Positions 18,475 to 27,296 of a stretch of 64,000 nt of DNA are shown here, in pieces. The translations under genes and the position numbers were made by a program. Numbering within the stretch: the first letter of the stretch is position 1; each line of letters starts with the position of its first letter. This DNA comes from Prevotellaceae bacterium (lineage in GTDB: Bacteria > Bacteroidota > Bacteroidia > Bacteroidales > Bacteroidaceae), in the NCBI GenBank assembly GCA_031262085.1, contig JAISIN010000121.1, positions 1 to 64,000 on the forward strand, written 5' to 3'. The notes under the pieces were generated by a model. It was not told the origin of the DNA. It worked only from the letters and a program-made list of their open reading frames with translations, and searched no databases.

Positions 18475-19437
18475 ATGAAACGATATTTAGTTCCCAACGA
18501 CTACATGGCAGATCCTGCCGTGCATGTCTTCAACGGTCGCCTCTACATCTACCCGTCGCACGACTGGGAGAGCGGCATTCCCGAGAACGATAACGGCGAT
18601 CACTTCAACATGAAGGATTACCATGTGTTTTCTACCGACGACCCCCTGACGGGCGAAATCGTCGACCACGGTCTGGTGCTGAGCACCGACGACATCCCTT
18701 GGGCGGGTCGGCAGCTGTGGGATTGCGACGTGGCAGAGAAAGACGGGAAGTACTATATGTACTTTCCCCTGAAAGACAAGAACGACACCTTCCGCATCGG
18801 CGTAGCCATTGGCGACCGTCCCGAAGGTCCGTTCGTGCCGCAGCCCGACCCGATACGCGGCAGTTACAGCATCGACCCGGCTATCCTCTGCGAGGATGGC
18901 AAGTACTACATGTATTTCGGCGGATTGTGGGGCGGACAGTTGCAACGCTATCGCGACAACAAGTCGCTGGAGGCTGCCGCCTTCCCTGCCGACGACGAGC
19001 CGGGCATCCCCGCCCGCGTGGTGCGCTTGAGCGACGACATGCTGCAGTTTGCCGAGGAGCCGAAGCCGGTCGTGGTGGTCGACGAACAGGGCAACCCGCT
19101 CACCGCTGGCGACAACACCCGCCGCTTCTTCGAGGCGTCGTGGATGCACACGTACAACGGCAAGTACTACTTCTCGTATTCGACCGGCGATACGCACCGG
19201 CTGTGCTACGCCATCGGCGACAATCCCTACGGACCGTTCACCTATCAGGGTGTGATACTGACGCCGGTGGTGGGATGGACGACCCATCATGCCATCGTTG
19301 AGTATAAGGGGAAGTGGTATCTGTTTCACCACGACAGTGTGCCCTCGGGCGGACGTACCTGGCTGCGCAGCCTGAAGGTGTGCGAGCTGGAGTATGATGC
19401 CGACGGCAAGATTCAAACCATCGAGGGAACAGACTGA
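18475..19437 (+). CDS. GH43 (subfamily 1-like) arabinofuranosidase/beta-xylosidase
   Basis: A five-bladed propeller glycosidase of 320 residues without a signal peptide, so it should work in the cytosol on imported arabinoxylo-oligosaccharides. The GH43 catalytic triad is visible: base Asp13 (MADPAVHV), pKa modulator Asp134 (YSIDPAI) and acid Glu220 (RRFFEASWMH). His271-His272 in WTTHHAI fit the usual metal-binding position. The sequence closely follows the GH43 subfamily 1 pattern I recall (DNGDHFNMKDYHVF, WAGRQLWDCDVA). Whether it removes arabinose or xylose cannot be told from sequence. The start at 18475 was chosen because the reading frame upstream overlaps the promoter box. It is the only plus-strand gene in the xylan locus. 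Confidence 0.9.
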   Translation: MKRYLVPNDYMADPAVHVFNGRLYIYPSHDWESGIPENDNGDHFNMKDYHVFSTDDPLTGEIVDHGLVLSTDDIPWAGRQLWDCDVAEKDGKYYMYFPLKDKNDTFRIGVAIGDRPEGPFVPQPDPIRGSYSIDPAILCEDGKYYMYFGGLWGGQLQRYRDNKSLEAAAFPADDEPGIPARVVRLSDDMLQFAEEPKPVVVVDEQGNPLTAGDNTRRFFEASWMHTYNGKYYFSYSTGDTHRLCYAIGDNPYGPFTYQGVILTPVVGWTTHHAIVEYKGKWYLFHHDSVPSGGRTWLRSLKVCELEYDADGKIQTIEGTD

Positions 19438-19455
19438 TCCGATTGGTATCTAAAA

Positions 19456-19484
19456 GGAGGGGGGCTATTCGCCCCCCTTATTTT
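19456..19484 (+). terminator. Rho-independent terminator of GH43, overlapping the HTCS2 stop codon
   Basis: A G-rich stem AGGGGGGC pairs with GCCCCCCT (458-465 with 471-478, offset 19000) around a 5-nt loop and is followed by TTATTTT. It ends the GH43 transcript 20-odd bases after its stop codon. HTCS2, coming from the other side, ends at 19465, so its last codons form part of the same hairpin. Confidence 0.75.
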
Positions 19485-22400
19485 GCATATACTCCTTGGG
19501 ACCTATGCCGTGCTGCTCTCTGAAGCAGGACGAGAAATGCGACAGGTTGGTGAATCCGGTGGCATAAGCCACTTCCGAAATAGAGTGCTTCTTTTCGCGT
19601 AGCAGGATGGCAGCCTGTTGCAGGCGTATGTATCGAATGTAGTTGCGCAACGACTGCCCGGTCAACTCTTTGATTTTGCGGTGGAGGTGTACGCGACTTA
19701 ATCCTACCTGCTCTGCCAGCATGTCGGCGCTGAGGTCGGGGTTGGCAAGGTTCTCGTTGATGGCTTTCATAAGCCTCTCCATCAGTTGGTCGTCTGCCGA
19801 CCTCACTTCGATCTTCTCTATCCTGTCTTTCTGTTGCTGCACGCCGCTGAACTTGTTCTTCAGTATTTGCCGGTTGGCAATCAGGTTGGCTATGGTGCCT
19901 TTGAGCAACTCCATGTTGAAGGGCTTGACGATGTAGGCATCGGCTCCGGTCTCCATGCCCTCTACGGTCTCTTCGGGCTTCGACTTGGCAGTGAGCAGAA
20001 CCACGGGGATGTGGTTGACGTTGAGGTTTCGTTTGACTTTCCGGCAGAGCGACAGTCCGTCTAACTCGGGCATCATGATGTCGCTGATCAGCAGGTCGGG
20101 CTTCTTGGTCAATATTTTGTCGTAAGCCTCTTTCCCGTTTACACAGATCATGATGCGGTAATCGCTTTCCAGCTCCTCTTTGACGTAGGTACGAATCTCT
20201 TCATCGTCTTCGGCAATCAGGATCAGGGGAACGGATGTGTCGCGGAGCGAGCGTTTGTGCGTTGTCGGGTGAGGTGTCTTTGCGGGCGTCTCTTCTTCGT
20301 GAAGGAGGTTGTTTACGCGGCTGTCCATTTGGCTGCTTCTCATCACCGGTTCCGCCTCGTCGGTTCGTTCCGGCTCGTTGGCGTGCAGTTGTTCGCCCTT
20401 CAGGGGGATGCGGATGATGATGCTGGTTCCGCTGACGCCGTCGGTGCGGTTTTCTGCCCGGATGGTGCCGTGGTGCAGTTCTACCAGTGAGCGCGACAGG
20501 TGCAGACCGATGCCGGTGCCGAAGTTCGATTCCGTCACGCCGTTGTCTATCTGGTAGAAGCGCTCGAAGATGCGTTCGATCTTATCTTCGTCGATGCCGA
20601 TGCCGCTGTCGGTAATGGTAATCTCGAAATAGTTGCGCAGCGGGTCGTGGCGATACGGGTCGTGTCCGGTGGTGAGCCTTACCACAATCTCTCCCTCTTC
20701 GGGGGTGTACTTGAAGGCGTTGGAGAAGATGTTCATCAGCACCTTATCGAAATTGTTCAGGTCGATCCACACGTTGAGCTGCGGGTCGTCGTGCAGGAAG
20801 GTGAAGCGGATGTGCTTCTTGCGCGCCATGACGTCGAAGGTGAGCATGACGTCGTCAATGAATCCCACCAGGTCGGTTTCGCGAAACTTCAGGTTCATCT
20901 GTCCTTTGTCGACCTTGCGGATGTCCATCAACTGATTGATCAGTCGCAGGATGCGTTGCGCATTGCGGTAAATCATGAGGTAGGTCTTTTGCAGCTCTCC
21001 GCCCGGTTTCTCTGCCAGCAGCTTTTCTAACGGGCTGATGATGAGTGTCATGGGTGTTCGTATCTCGTGCGAGATGTTGATGAAGAACTGCAGCTTGGCT
21101 TCGTTGAGCTGTTCGGCGTGTTCGCGCTTTGTGATTTCGCGGCGGTGGCGCATGCGTGTAAGGAGGTAGTTGATGGTGCTTGTCAGCATCAGGGCTATTA
21201 GCGCCAGATAGAGGGTATACGCCCACCACGTCTGGTACCAAGGTGGGGCAATGAAGATGCGTATGGTTCGTGTGTCGGAGTAGTTGCCGTGGGTTACCGC
21301 CCGGATGTGCAGGGTGTATCGTCCCGGCGGCAGGTTGTTGTAGGTCACGCGGTTCACGCCCGGTTCGGTGACGCTCCAGCGATTGCTCAACTCGTCGATG
21401 CGGTACTGGTAGGCTATCTGTTGGGCGTTGCCGTATTGCAGGGTCGAGAAGACCACGCTGAAGGTGTTGTCGTTGTGCGACAGCTCGAAGAGGTTGGTTT
21501 CGGATACGGCGGTGTGTGTCACCGTGTGGCTGCCCGAACGGCTCTCTTTGTGCACGGAGCGGTCGAAGAGGTAGAACTCGGTGATGAGTACCTGCATCTT
21601 ATTCGGCGTTTCGGTGATGGCGTCGGGCAGGAAGGCGGTGATTCCGCCTGTTCCGCCGAAGTACATCTTGCCGGTGCGGTTTTTGAAGAAGGCGCCGTGG
21701 GTAAACTCGTTGTCTTGCAATCCGTCGGCGGTGTAATAGTTGACGAAGCGGTTGTGGGTACGGTCGAAGCAGGAGATGCCTTTGTAGGTGCTGATCCACA
21801 GATTGTGCTGCCGGTCTTCGCAGATGCCGCAGATGATAGGGTCGGGCAGTCCGTCGGCTACGGTATAGTTGTGTATCTCGCCTGTCTGCTTGTCGAAGCT
21901 ATATAGTCCGTTGGTGGTTCCTGCCCAGATGGTGCCGGCATAGTCTTCCTGTACGACGTATCCTATGCTGCCCTCGAACAGGGTGTTGAGGTCGTGGTAG
22001 TTGATGAAGCTTTCGCTGACGGGGTCGAAGCAGCTGATGCCCCGGTAGTGTGCCAGCCAAATCATTCCCTCGCTGTCGCAGTAGATGTAATTCACATAGT
22101 CGTTGGGCAGCTCGTTGCGATGCAGGTCGCCCGTTTCGTCTCTGGACGATTCGTAGTGCTTCAGTTCGCGGGTGATGAGGTTGTAGCGATAGATGCCGGC
22201 GCCCAAGGTAGCGATGTACAGATTCTTACGTCGGTCTTCGGTGATGGAGAATATCTTTTCGGAGGCGAGCGCGAGCGGATAGTCGCACACGCCGTTGCTG
22301 CGGTTCATGCGTGCCGGTCCGCGTGTGTAGGAGCCGAGCCAGAAGTTGCCTTCGCTGTCTTCGTACATACATAATATGGTGTTAGCTACCGATGTGGAGG

Positions 22401-23580
22401 TGTTGAGGGGTTGGTAGTGGTGCACCCTTCTGCCTTGTGTGTCGAGTTGGAAGAGGCCTTCGTTGTCGCTGCCTACCCACAGATTGCGTTTGCTGTCTTG
22501 ATAGATCGACATGACGCACCCCTGTCCGATGGGGTTGTAGTGTTGCGACCGCTCTCCGTAGTACTCGAAGGGCGCCTTTTGGTGCGGAATGAGTGCGATG
22601 CCTTTCTGAAACAGTCCCAGCCAGATGTTCTTGTCGCGGTCTTCCATCACGGCATGTATCTTGCCGACAGCGTAGTCTATGGGGGCGGTGTTGATGAGGT
22701 AGTTGTCGATCCGGTCGGTGGTGCGGTTGTAACTCTTCAGTCCCTGCCCGTCGGTGCCGATGACCAGCTGCTCACCGACGGATGCCATGCAGTAGACCGA
22801 CAGGTTGCTGTCTTTTCCATCGGCGTATTTCAGGGAGACGAACGCTCCTCGTGTGCGGTCGTAGCGTGCTACCCCTTTCCGGGTGCCAATCAGCAGATTG
22901 CCGTATCGGTCGGCGTTGATGGCGGTGACGAAGTTATCGGTCAGCATGGGTGTTTGGAAGAGTTGCACTTGGCGGGTGTCGAGGGGGTATCTCACCAATC
23001 CGTTGTCTTCGGTGCCTATCCATACGGCGTGATAGTTGTCTTCGTAGATACACGACAGGAAGTTGGTCTCTATCTGTTCCATCAGTGAGTCGAGGGAGAG
23101 CGCTTCCTGTCGCTCTTCGTCGAGGCGGAAGATGCCTTGTCCGGAGGTGACCATCCACAGCTCGCCGTTGTGCAGTCGTTGCATCTGTACCACGTGGGGG
23201 TAGACGCGTTTGCCGCCGCGCAGCATGGGTATCTCGCGGAACGTATTGTAGGCGGCATCGTAGCGCATCAGTCCGTCGATGCAGCCCACGAGCAGGTTGT
23301 GGTGACTGTCTTCGCCGAGTGTGCGCACGTAGTTGCTCTTCAGGGCGGTGGTGTTGCCGGCGAGCTGCTTGTAGTCGGTGAAGTGCAACCCGTCGAACTT
23401 GTTCAGCCCGTACTCGGTGGCTATCCAGATGAAGCCTTGTTCGTCTTGATAGATCTGATTGATGAGTGTGCTCGACAGTCCGTCGTTGGTCGAATAGAAC
23501 TGTCCGGTTTGTGCAAGGAGGGTGCGTTGATTCAGGCATAGCACTCCAAGCAAGATGAGGTATGTGTAGTATCTTTTCAT
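19465..23580 (-). CDS. Hybrid two-component system regulator HTCS2
   Basis: A paralogue of HTCS1 with 1371 residues and the same order: signal peptide (1-23), periplasmic Reg_prop propellers, Y_Y_Y domain, membrane helix (about 785-805), HisKA with His838, HATPase (DSGIGID, GTGIGLHL), receiver with Asp1167 in SDIMMPELDG, AraC domain at the end. All catalytic residues are kept. Its start codon overlaps the stop codon of the upstream ABC-F gene (ATGA at 23577-23580), so it is translated from the same message and not from its own promoter. It probably senses a second xylan-derived oligosaccharide; the target genes cannot be read from the sequence. Confidence 0.92.
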   Translation of the reverse strand: MKRYYTYLILLGVLCLNQRTLLAQTGQFYSTNDGLSSTLINQIYQDEQGFIWIATEYGLNKFDGLHFTDYKQLAGNTTALKSNYVRTLGEDSHHNLLVGCIDGLMRYDAAYNTFREIPMLRGGKRVYPHVVQMQRLHNGELWMVTSGQGIFRLDEERQEALSLDSLMEQIETNFLSCIYEDNYHAVWIGTEDNGLVRYPLDTRQVQLFQTPMLTDNFVTAINADRYGNLLIGTRKGVARYDRTRGAFVSLKYADGKDSNLSVYCMASVGEQLVIGTDGQGLKSYNRTTDRIDNYLINTAPIDYAVGKIHAVMEDRDKNIWLGLFQKGIALIPHQKAPFEYYGERSQHYNPIGQGCVMSIYQDSKRNLWVGSDNEGLFQLDTQGRRVHHYQPLNTSTSVANTILCMYEDSEGNFWLGSYTRGPARMNRSNGVCDYPLALASEKIFSITEDRRKNLYIATLGAGIYRYNLITRELKHYESSRDETGDLHRNELPNDYVNYIYCDSEGMIWLAHYRGISCFDPVSESFINYHDLNTLFEGSIGYVVQEDYAGTIWAGTTNGLYSFDKQTGEIHNYTVADGLPDPIICGICEDRQHNLWISTYKGISCFDRTHNRFVNYYTADGLQDNEFTHGAFFKNRTGKMYFGGTGGITAFLPDAITETPNKMQVLITEFYLFDRSVHKESRSGSHTVTHTAVSETNLFELSHNDNTFSVVFSTLQYGNAQQIAYQYRIDELSNRWSVTEPGVNRVTYNNLPPGRYTLHIRAVTHGNYSDTRTIRIFIAPPWYQTWWAYTLYLALIALMLTSTINYLLTRMRHRREITKREHAEQLNEAKLQFFINISHEIRTPMTLIISPLEKLLAEKPGGELQKTYLMIYRNAQRILRLINQLMDIRKVDKGQMNLKFRETDLVGFIDDVMLTFDVMARKKHIRFTFLHDDPQLNVWIDLNNFDKVLMNIFSNAFKYTPEEGEIVVRLTTGHDPYRHDPLRNYFEITITDSGIGIDEDKIERIFERFYQIDNGVTESNFGTGIGLHLSRSLVELHHGTIRAENRTDGVSGTSIIIRIPLKGEQLHANEPERTDEAEPVMRSSQMDSRVNNLLHEEETPAKTPHPTTHKRSLRDTSVPLILIAEDDEEIRTYVKEELESDYRIMICVNGKEAYDKILTKKPDLLISDIMMPELDGLSLCRKVKRNLNVNHIPVVLLTAKSKPEETVEGMETGADAYIVKPFNMELLKGTIANLIANRQILKNKFSGVQQQKDRIEKIEVRSADDQLMERLMKAINENLANPDLSADMLAEQVGLSRVHLHRKIKELTGQSLRNYIRYIRLQQAAILLREKKHSISEVAYATGFTNLSHFSSCFREQHGIGPKEYMQNKGGE

Positions 23581-25358
23581 GGGTATTCACTTAGTTCCAG
23601 CCACCGCATGCTCTTTTCGTCGATCTGTTCGGTGAGCGTGGGCAGTCGTTTGGAGTATTCCGTCAGTTTTTCTATGGGGAGCGTTCCGCTGCACAACGCC
23701 TCTTCGATGCGTGTTTTTTCGGCTTCGAGGGTGGCAATCTCCTGCTCTAATTGTTCAAATTCGCGCTGCTCCTTGAAGGTGAGACGGCGTTTTTCGTTTA
23801 CGCGTGTTTTGGAGGCTTTGGCTTCCGACGGTCGGTTGCCGGAGGTTGTTCCTTTGTCGGCGCGCTCCTTGAGGTCGCGCCATTCGCGGTACTGTGTGTA
23901 GTTGCCCGGGAAGTCGCGGATGTCGGCGTCGCCGTTGAACACGAGCAGGTGGTCGACCACCTTATCCATGAAGTAGCGGTCGTGGCTCACTACGATGAGG
24001 CATCCGCGGAAGTTTTGCAGATACTCTTCGAGCACGTTGAGGGTGATGATGTCGAGGTCGTTTGTCGGCTCGTCGAGTATGAGGAAGTTGGGATTGCGCA
24101 TCAGCACGGTGCAGAGGTAGAGGCGTCGGCGTTCGCCTCCGCTCAGCTTGTAGACGTAGTTGTGCTGGGTTTCGGGTGTGAAGAGGAAGTATTGCAGGAA
24201 TTGCGTGACGGTGAGTTGTTTGCCGTTTCCCAGCTCCACCACTTCGGCTATGTTCTGCACCACGTCGATCACCTTCATCTGCTCGTCGAATTGTAACCCC
24301 TCTTGTGCATAGTAGCCAAACCTTACGGTGCTGCCCACGTCTATGGTTCCGCTGTCGGGTTTGAGTTCGCCGGTTACGATTTTGATGAAGGTCGACTTTC
24401 CTGTTCCGTTGTTGCCCACGATGCCCATCTTTTCGTATCGGCTGAAGAGGTAGGAGAAGTCGTCGAGGATTTTCACCGTTCCGAAGGCTTTGTTCAGGTG
24501 GTCGGCTTCGAATATCTTGCTGCCGATGTAGGACGCTTTCACGTTGAGCTGTACGTTGTTGTCGGCATAGCGTCGTTTGGCAACCTTTTCCAGTTCGTAG
24601 AACGCCTCTTCGCGGTATCGCGCCTTGTGTCCGCGTGCCTGCGGCATGCGTCGCATCCATTCCAGCTCGGTGCGATATAGGTTGTTGGCGCGTGCCGTTT
24701 CGGCATGGGCAGCGTCGATGCGCTCCTGCCGTTTCTCCAAGTAGTAGCTGTAGTTGCCTTTGTACGGGTAGAGGCTTTGGTGGTCGATCTCCAGAATGGA
24801 GTTGCATACGCGGTCGAGGAAGTAGCGGTCGTGCGTCACCATGAGCAGGCTTTGGTTGCCGCGTCGCAGATATCCTTCGAGCCACTCGGTCATTTCGAGG
24901 TCGAGGTGATTGGTCGGTTCGTCGAGTATGAGCAGGTCGGGTCGGTCGATGAGCACGTTGGCAAGGGCAACCCGTTTGAGTTGTCCGCCCGAGAGCGAGC
25001 GCACGGGCTGTTCGAGGTCGTATATCTTCAGTTGGGTGAGCATCTGCGTGGCTTGCAGCAGTTGTGCTTCCGATACGGTGCCGTGATGGTGCATGCAGGT
25101 TTCGAGTATCGTCAGCTCATCCGGGTACACCGGGTTCTGTTCCAAGTAGCCGGTGCGTATACCGCGTCGGAAGACGATAGCGCCGCTGTCGTAGTCTTCG
25201 CGTCCGGCAATGATATTCAGTAAGGTGCTCTTGCCTGTGCCGTTTGGGGCGATCAGTCCGATGCGTTGTCCTTCGGCTATGCCGAAGGAGATGTTCTCAA
25301 AGAGTATCAGACTACCGAACGATTTGGTAAGGTTGTCTATTTGCAGTTGAATGTTCAC
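23577..25358 (-). CDS. uup: ABC-F family ATPase, Uup-like
   Basis: A soluble duplicated ABC ATPase of 593 residues that acts on ribosomes or DNA rather than in transport. The first Walker A is APNGTGKST (37-45) with signature LSGGQLKR. A linker of about 80 residues, rich in charged residues, separates it from the second Walker A (VGNNGTGKST) and signature LSGGERRR. A C-terminal charged coiled coil (about 515-590) is typical of Uup, which favours Uup over EttA or antibiotic-resistance ABC-F proteins. No membrane segment is present. It has its own promoter box and overlaps HTCS2 by 4 bp, an unusual pairing of a housekeeping ATPase with a polysaccharide regulator. Confidence 0.88.
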   Translation of the reverse strand: MNIQLQIDNLTKSFGSLILFENISFGIAEGQRIGLIAPNGTGKSTLLNIIAGREDYDSGAIVFRRGIRTGYLEQNPVYPDELTILETCMHHHGTVSEAQLLQATQMLTQLKIYDLEQPVRSLSGGQLKRVALANVLIDRPDLLILDEPTNHLDLEMTEWLEGYLRRGNQSLLMVTHDRYFLDRVCNSILEIDHQSLYPYKGNYSYYLEKRQERIDAAHAETARANNLYRTELEWMRRMPQARGHKARYREEAFYELEKVAKRRYADNNVQLNVKASYIGSKIFEADHLNKAFGTVKILDDFSYLFSRYEKMGIVGNNGTGKSTFIKIVTGELKPDSGTIDVGSTVRFGYYAQEGLQFDEQMKVIDVVQNIAEVVELGNGKQLTVTQFLQYFLFTPETQHNYVYKLSGGERRRLYLCTVLMRNPNFLILDEPTNDLDIITLNVLEEYLQNFRGCLIVVSHDRYFMDKVVDHLLVFNGDADIRDFPGNYTQYREWRDLKERADKGTTSGNRPSEAKASKTRVNEKRRLTFKEQREFEQLEQEIATLEAEKTRIEEALCSGTLPIEKLTEYSKRLPTLTEQIDEKSMRWLELSEYP

Positions 25359-25384
25359 GAGCGATGTATGTGTGTTACGAGCGG

Positions 25385-25392
25385 CAAACTTA
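25385..25392 (-). promoter_or_regulatory. -7 box of the uup-HTCS2 promoter
   Basis: TAAGTTTG on the minus strand, 27 bp upstream of the uup start codon, fits TAnnTTTG. It is paired with a divergent plus-strand box 24 bp away. Confidence 0.5.
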
Positions 25393-25415
25393 CGGATAAT
25401 TTCGAGAATATTCTG

Positions 25416-25423
25416 TACTTTTG
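25416..25423 (+). promoter_or_regulatory. -7 box of the fsr-like gene promoter
   Basis: TACTTTTG on the plus strand, 40 bp before the start codon of the MFS gene, fits TAnnTTTG. The two back-to-back boxes define a compact divergent promoter of about 105 bp. Confidence 0.5.
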
Positions 25424-25463
25424 CGCGGTTTTAGTATATGCGAAACCATAGAAATAGAGAAAT

Positions 25464-26636
25464 ATGCAATCAAAAACTCACAGTTACTTACTTACGTTGG
25501 GACATTTGTGCACCGATATCAACCAAGGTGCCTTGTCGGCCATGCTGCCTTTCATCATCTCCGCTTACGGTTTCAGTTATGCCCGTGCATCTATGTTGGT
25601 GCTGGGTTGCAGCATTGTTTCATCGGTTGTGCAACCGCTGTTTGGGTGGCTGGGCGACAAGCTTCAGCATCCTTGGTTTATGAGTCTGGGTATCTTTCTG
25701 GCAGGTCTGGGCATCTCTATGCTGGGACTGTTCGATACGTTCGTGCCGCTGTTTTGCTGCACGATGGTGACCGGTGTGGGGGTGGCGATGTTTCATCCCG
25801 AGGGCGGCAGACTTGCCAATGTGGTGGCAGGTGCGCACAAGGGCGAAGGTATCGGAAACTTTGCCGTAGGCGGTAATCTGGGGTTTGCCATGGGACCGCT
25901 GTTGGTGGCAGTCGCTTTTCCGTTGATGGGGATGAAGGGAGCACTTCTCTTTATGATTCCGGCAGCGATCTCTTCGTTGTTGCTGTTGTCGCAGGTGAAA
26001 AAGTTTGTGGCTTACACTGCCATCGAAGAGAAGCGCATCCGACAGGCACACCTCGTGTTGCGCGACAACTGGCGCGAGTTCTGGAAGGTCACGACGGTGA
26101 ACATGCTTCGTTCTATTATCACCCGCAGCCATCTGGTGTTTATTCCGCTCTATTGGGTGGCAGTTTTCTCCGAATCGGATGCACACGGTTCGCTCATGAT
26201 TACCTTGTTCACGTTTGTCGGCGCTTTGGCTACCTACGTGGGTGGCAGGGTTGCCGACCGCATCGGGTTCAAGAACTGCATTGTGATATGTGGCGGTCTG
26301 ATGACGCTAAGCATTCTGGGCTTCTTCTTTGCGCAGCACAGCAGCGTGCTGGCATGTGTGCTGATGCTGTGTACCTCTGTGTTCCTGAACTTTGCCTATA
26401 GTCCGGTCGTGGCGCTGTCGCAAGGCTATCTGCCCAATCATATCGGGTTGGCAAGCGGCATATCGCTGGGCGTGGTGGTGAGCATGGGTGCTCTTGCCGC
26501 TCCTTTCTTGGGGGCGGTGGGTGATGTCAATGGGTTGCCGGTGGTGTTCTTGATAGTGGCAGGTGTGAGCTTGCTGGCGCTGGTGCTGTCGTTCTTTTTG
26601 AAGAACGACCAGGCGGGTCTATCCGCCGACGTATAG
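25464..26636 (+). CDS. MFS efflux protein of the fosmidomycin-resistance (Fsr) family
   Basis: A 12-helix major facilitator superfamily transporter of 390 residues in the inner membrane. The N-terminus GHLCTDINQGALSAMLPFII is characteristic of Fsr-type exporters, and the GWLGDKL loop between helices 2 and 3 is the MFS motif A. A second short loop, GRVADRIG, marks the start of the second half. Fsr proteins export fosmidomycin in E. coli; the natural substrate here is unknown. It stands alone, and its last 18 bp overlap the 3' end of the convergent sigma factor gene. Confidence 0.85.
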   Translation: MQSKTHSYLLTLGHLCTDINQGALSAMLPFIISAYGFSYARASMLVLGCSIVSSVVQPLFGWLGDKLQHPWFMSLGIFLAGLGISMLGLFDTFVPLFCCTMVTGVGVAMFHPEGGRLANVVAGAHKGEGIGNFAVGGNLGFAMGPLLVAVAFPLMGMKGALLFMIPAAISSLLLLSQVKKFVAYTAIEEKRIRQAHLVLRDNWREFWKVTTVNMLRSIITRSHLVFIPLYWVAVFSESDAHGSLMITLFTFVGALATYVGGRVADRIGFKNCIVICGGLMTLSILGFFFAQHSSVLACVLMLCTSVFLNFAYSPVVALSQGYLPNHIGLASGISLGVVVSMGALAAPFLGAVGDVNGLPVVFLIVAGVSLLALVLSFFLKNDQAGLSADV

Positions 26637-27203
26637 GCAGAGTATGCCGATGTCGATACCCATTCCGGGTGGGAATAGCTCTTTCAGCTTCTTGAGTGCG
26701 CGCTGCATGGTGTTCTGCACCGATTGGTAGCGGATGCCGGTAAGCGTGCAGATGGCATCGATGTCTAATTCGTCGACGTAGCGCAGGTACATCACCTCTC
26801 TTTCGCGAGGCGACAGGCGGTCGAAAGCTTGCCGGATGTCGGCGCTCAGCCGGTTCTGCGCCTCTTGCATTTCGAGTTTCATCAGGGGGGTCTCGATGGG
26901 CTGACTTTCCACCTTTATTATATAGTCGCGGTAGGTCAGTTCTTTCTTGATGTGATTGAGGAGGGTGTTCTTCATGACCACGAAGAGGTAGAGCTTCAGG
27001 TTATCGGTGCTTTTGAGTTGTTGGCGTTTGCGGAGCAGGGTGACAAACATCTCCTGTATGGCATCCTTTGCCAGTTCGCGGTCGGCAGTGAACTGCATGG
27101 CATACGCAAAGAGCATCTGCACATATCGGGTGTAGATAGCTGCGTAAGCATCGTCGTCTCCTGATAGAAACGCTTCCCAAAGAGATAAGTCATGTTGATC
27201 CAT
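26619..27203 (-). CDS. ECF-type RNA polymerase sigma factor, orphan
   Basis: A sigma-70 family protein of 194 residues from the Met at 27203 (MDQHDLSLWEAF). Region 2 lies at about 20-85 (YAMQFTADRELAKDAIQEMF) and region 4 at about 115-175 (LSPREREVMYLRYVDELDIDAI, a helix-turn-helix). Most Bacteroides ECF sigma factors sit next to a FecR-like anti-sigma and a SusC/SusD pair. Neither is present here: the upstream neighbour is a membrane protein of unknown function and the downstream neighbour is convergent. An upstream Met five codons earlier is possible but gives no better match. Confidence 0.88.
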   Translation of the reverse strand: MDQHDLSLWEAFLSGDDDAYAAIYTRYVQMLFAYAMQFTADRELAKDAIQEMFVTLLRKRQQLKSTDNLKLYLFVVMKNTLLNHIKKELTYRDYIIKVESQPIETPLMKLEMQEAQNRLSADIRQAFDRLSPREREVMYLRYVDELDIDAICTLTGIRYQSVQNTMQRALKKLKELFPPGMGIDIGILCLYVGG

Positions 27204-27246
27204 TCTACATTGCAACAAGTTATAAGCGTGTAGCTCATAGTTGTGG

Positions 27247-27254
27247 CAAAAATA
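27247..27254 (-). promoter_or_regulatory. -7 box of the ECF sigma gene
   Basis: TATTTTTG on the minus strand, 43 bp upstream of the Met at 27203, fits TAnnTTTG. It is in the 93-bp gap after the upstream gene, so the sigma gene can be transcribed independently. Confidence 0.45.
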
Positions 27255-27296
27255 GGGAATATTTTATCTAAAACGTATGATATACGGAGGTTTTTA

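Noticed and set aside
25464-26636. MFS gene as an acquired resistance gene
   Set aside because: Fsr-type exporters are common chromosomal genes and nothing mobile lies nearby.
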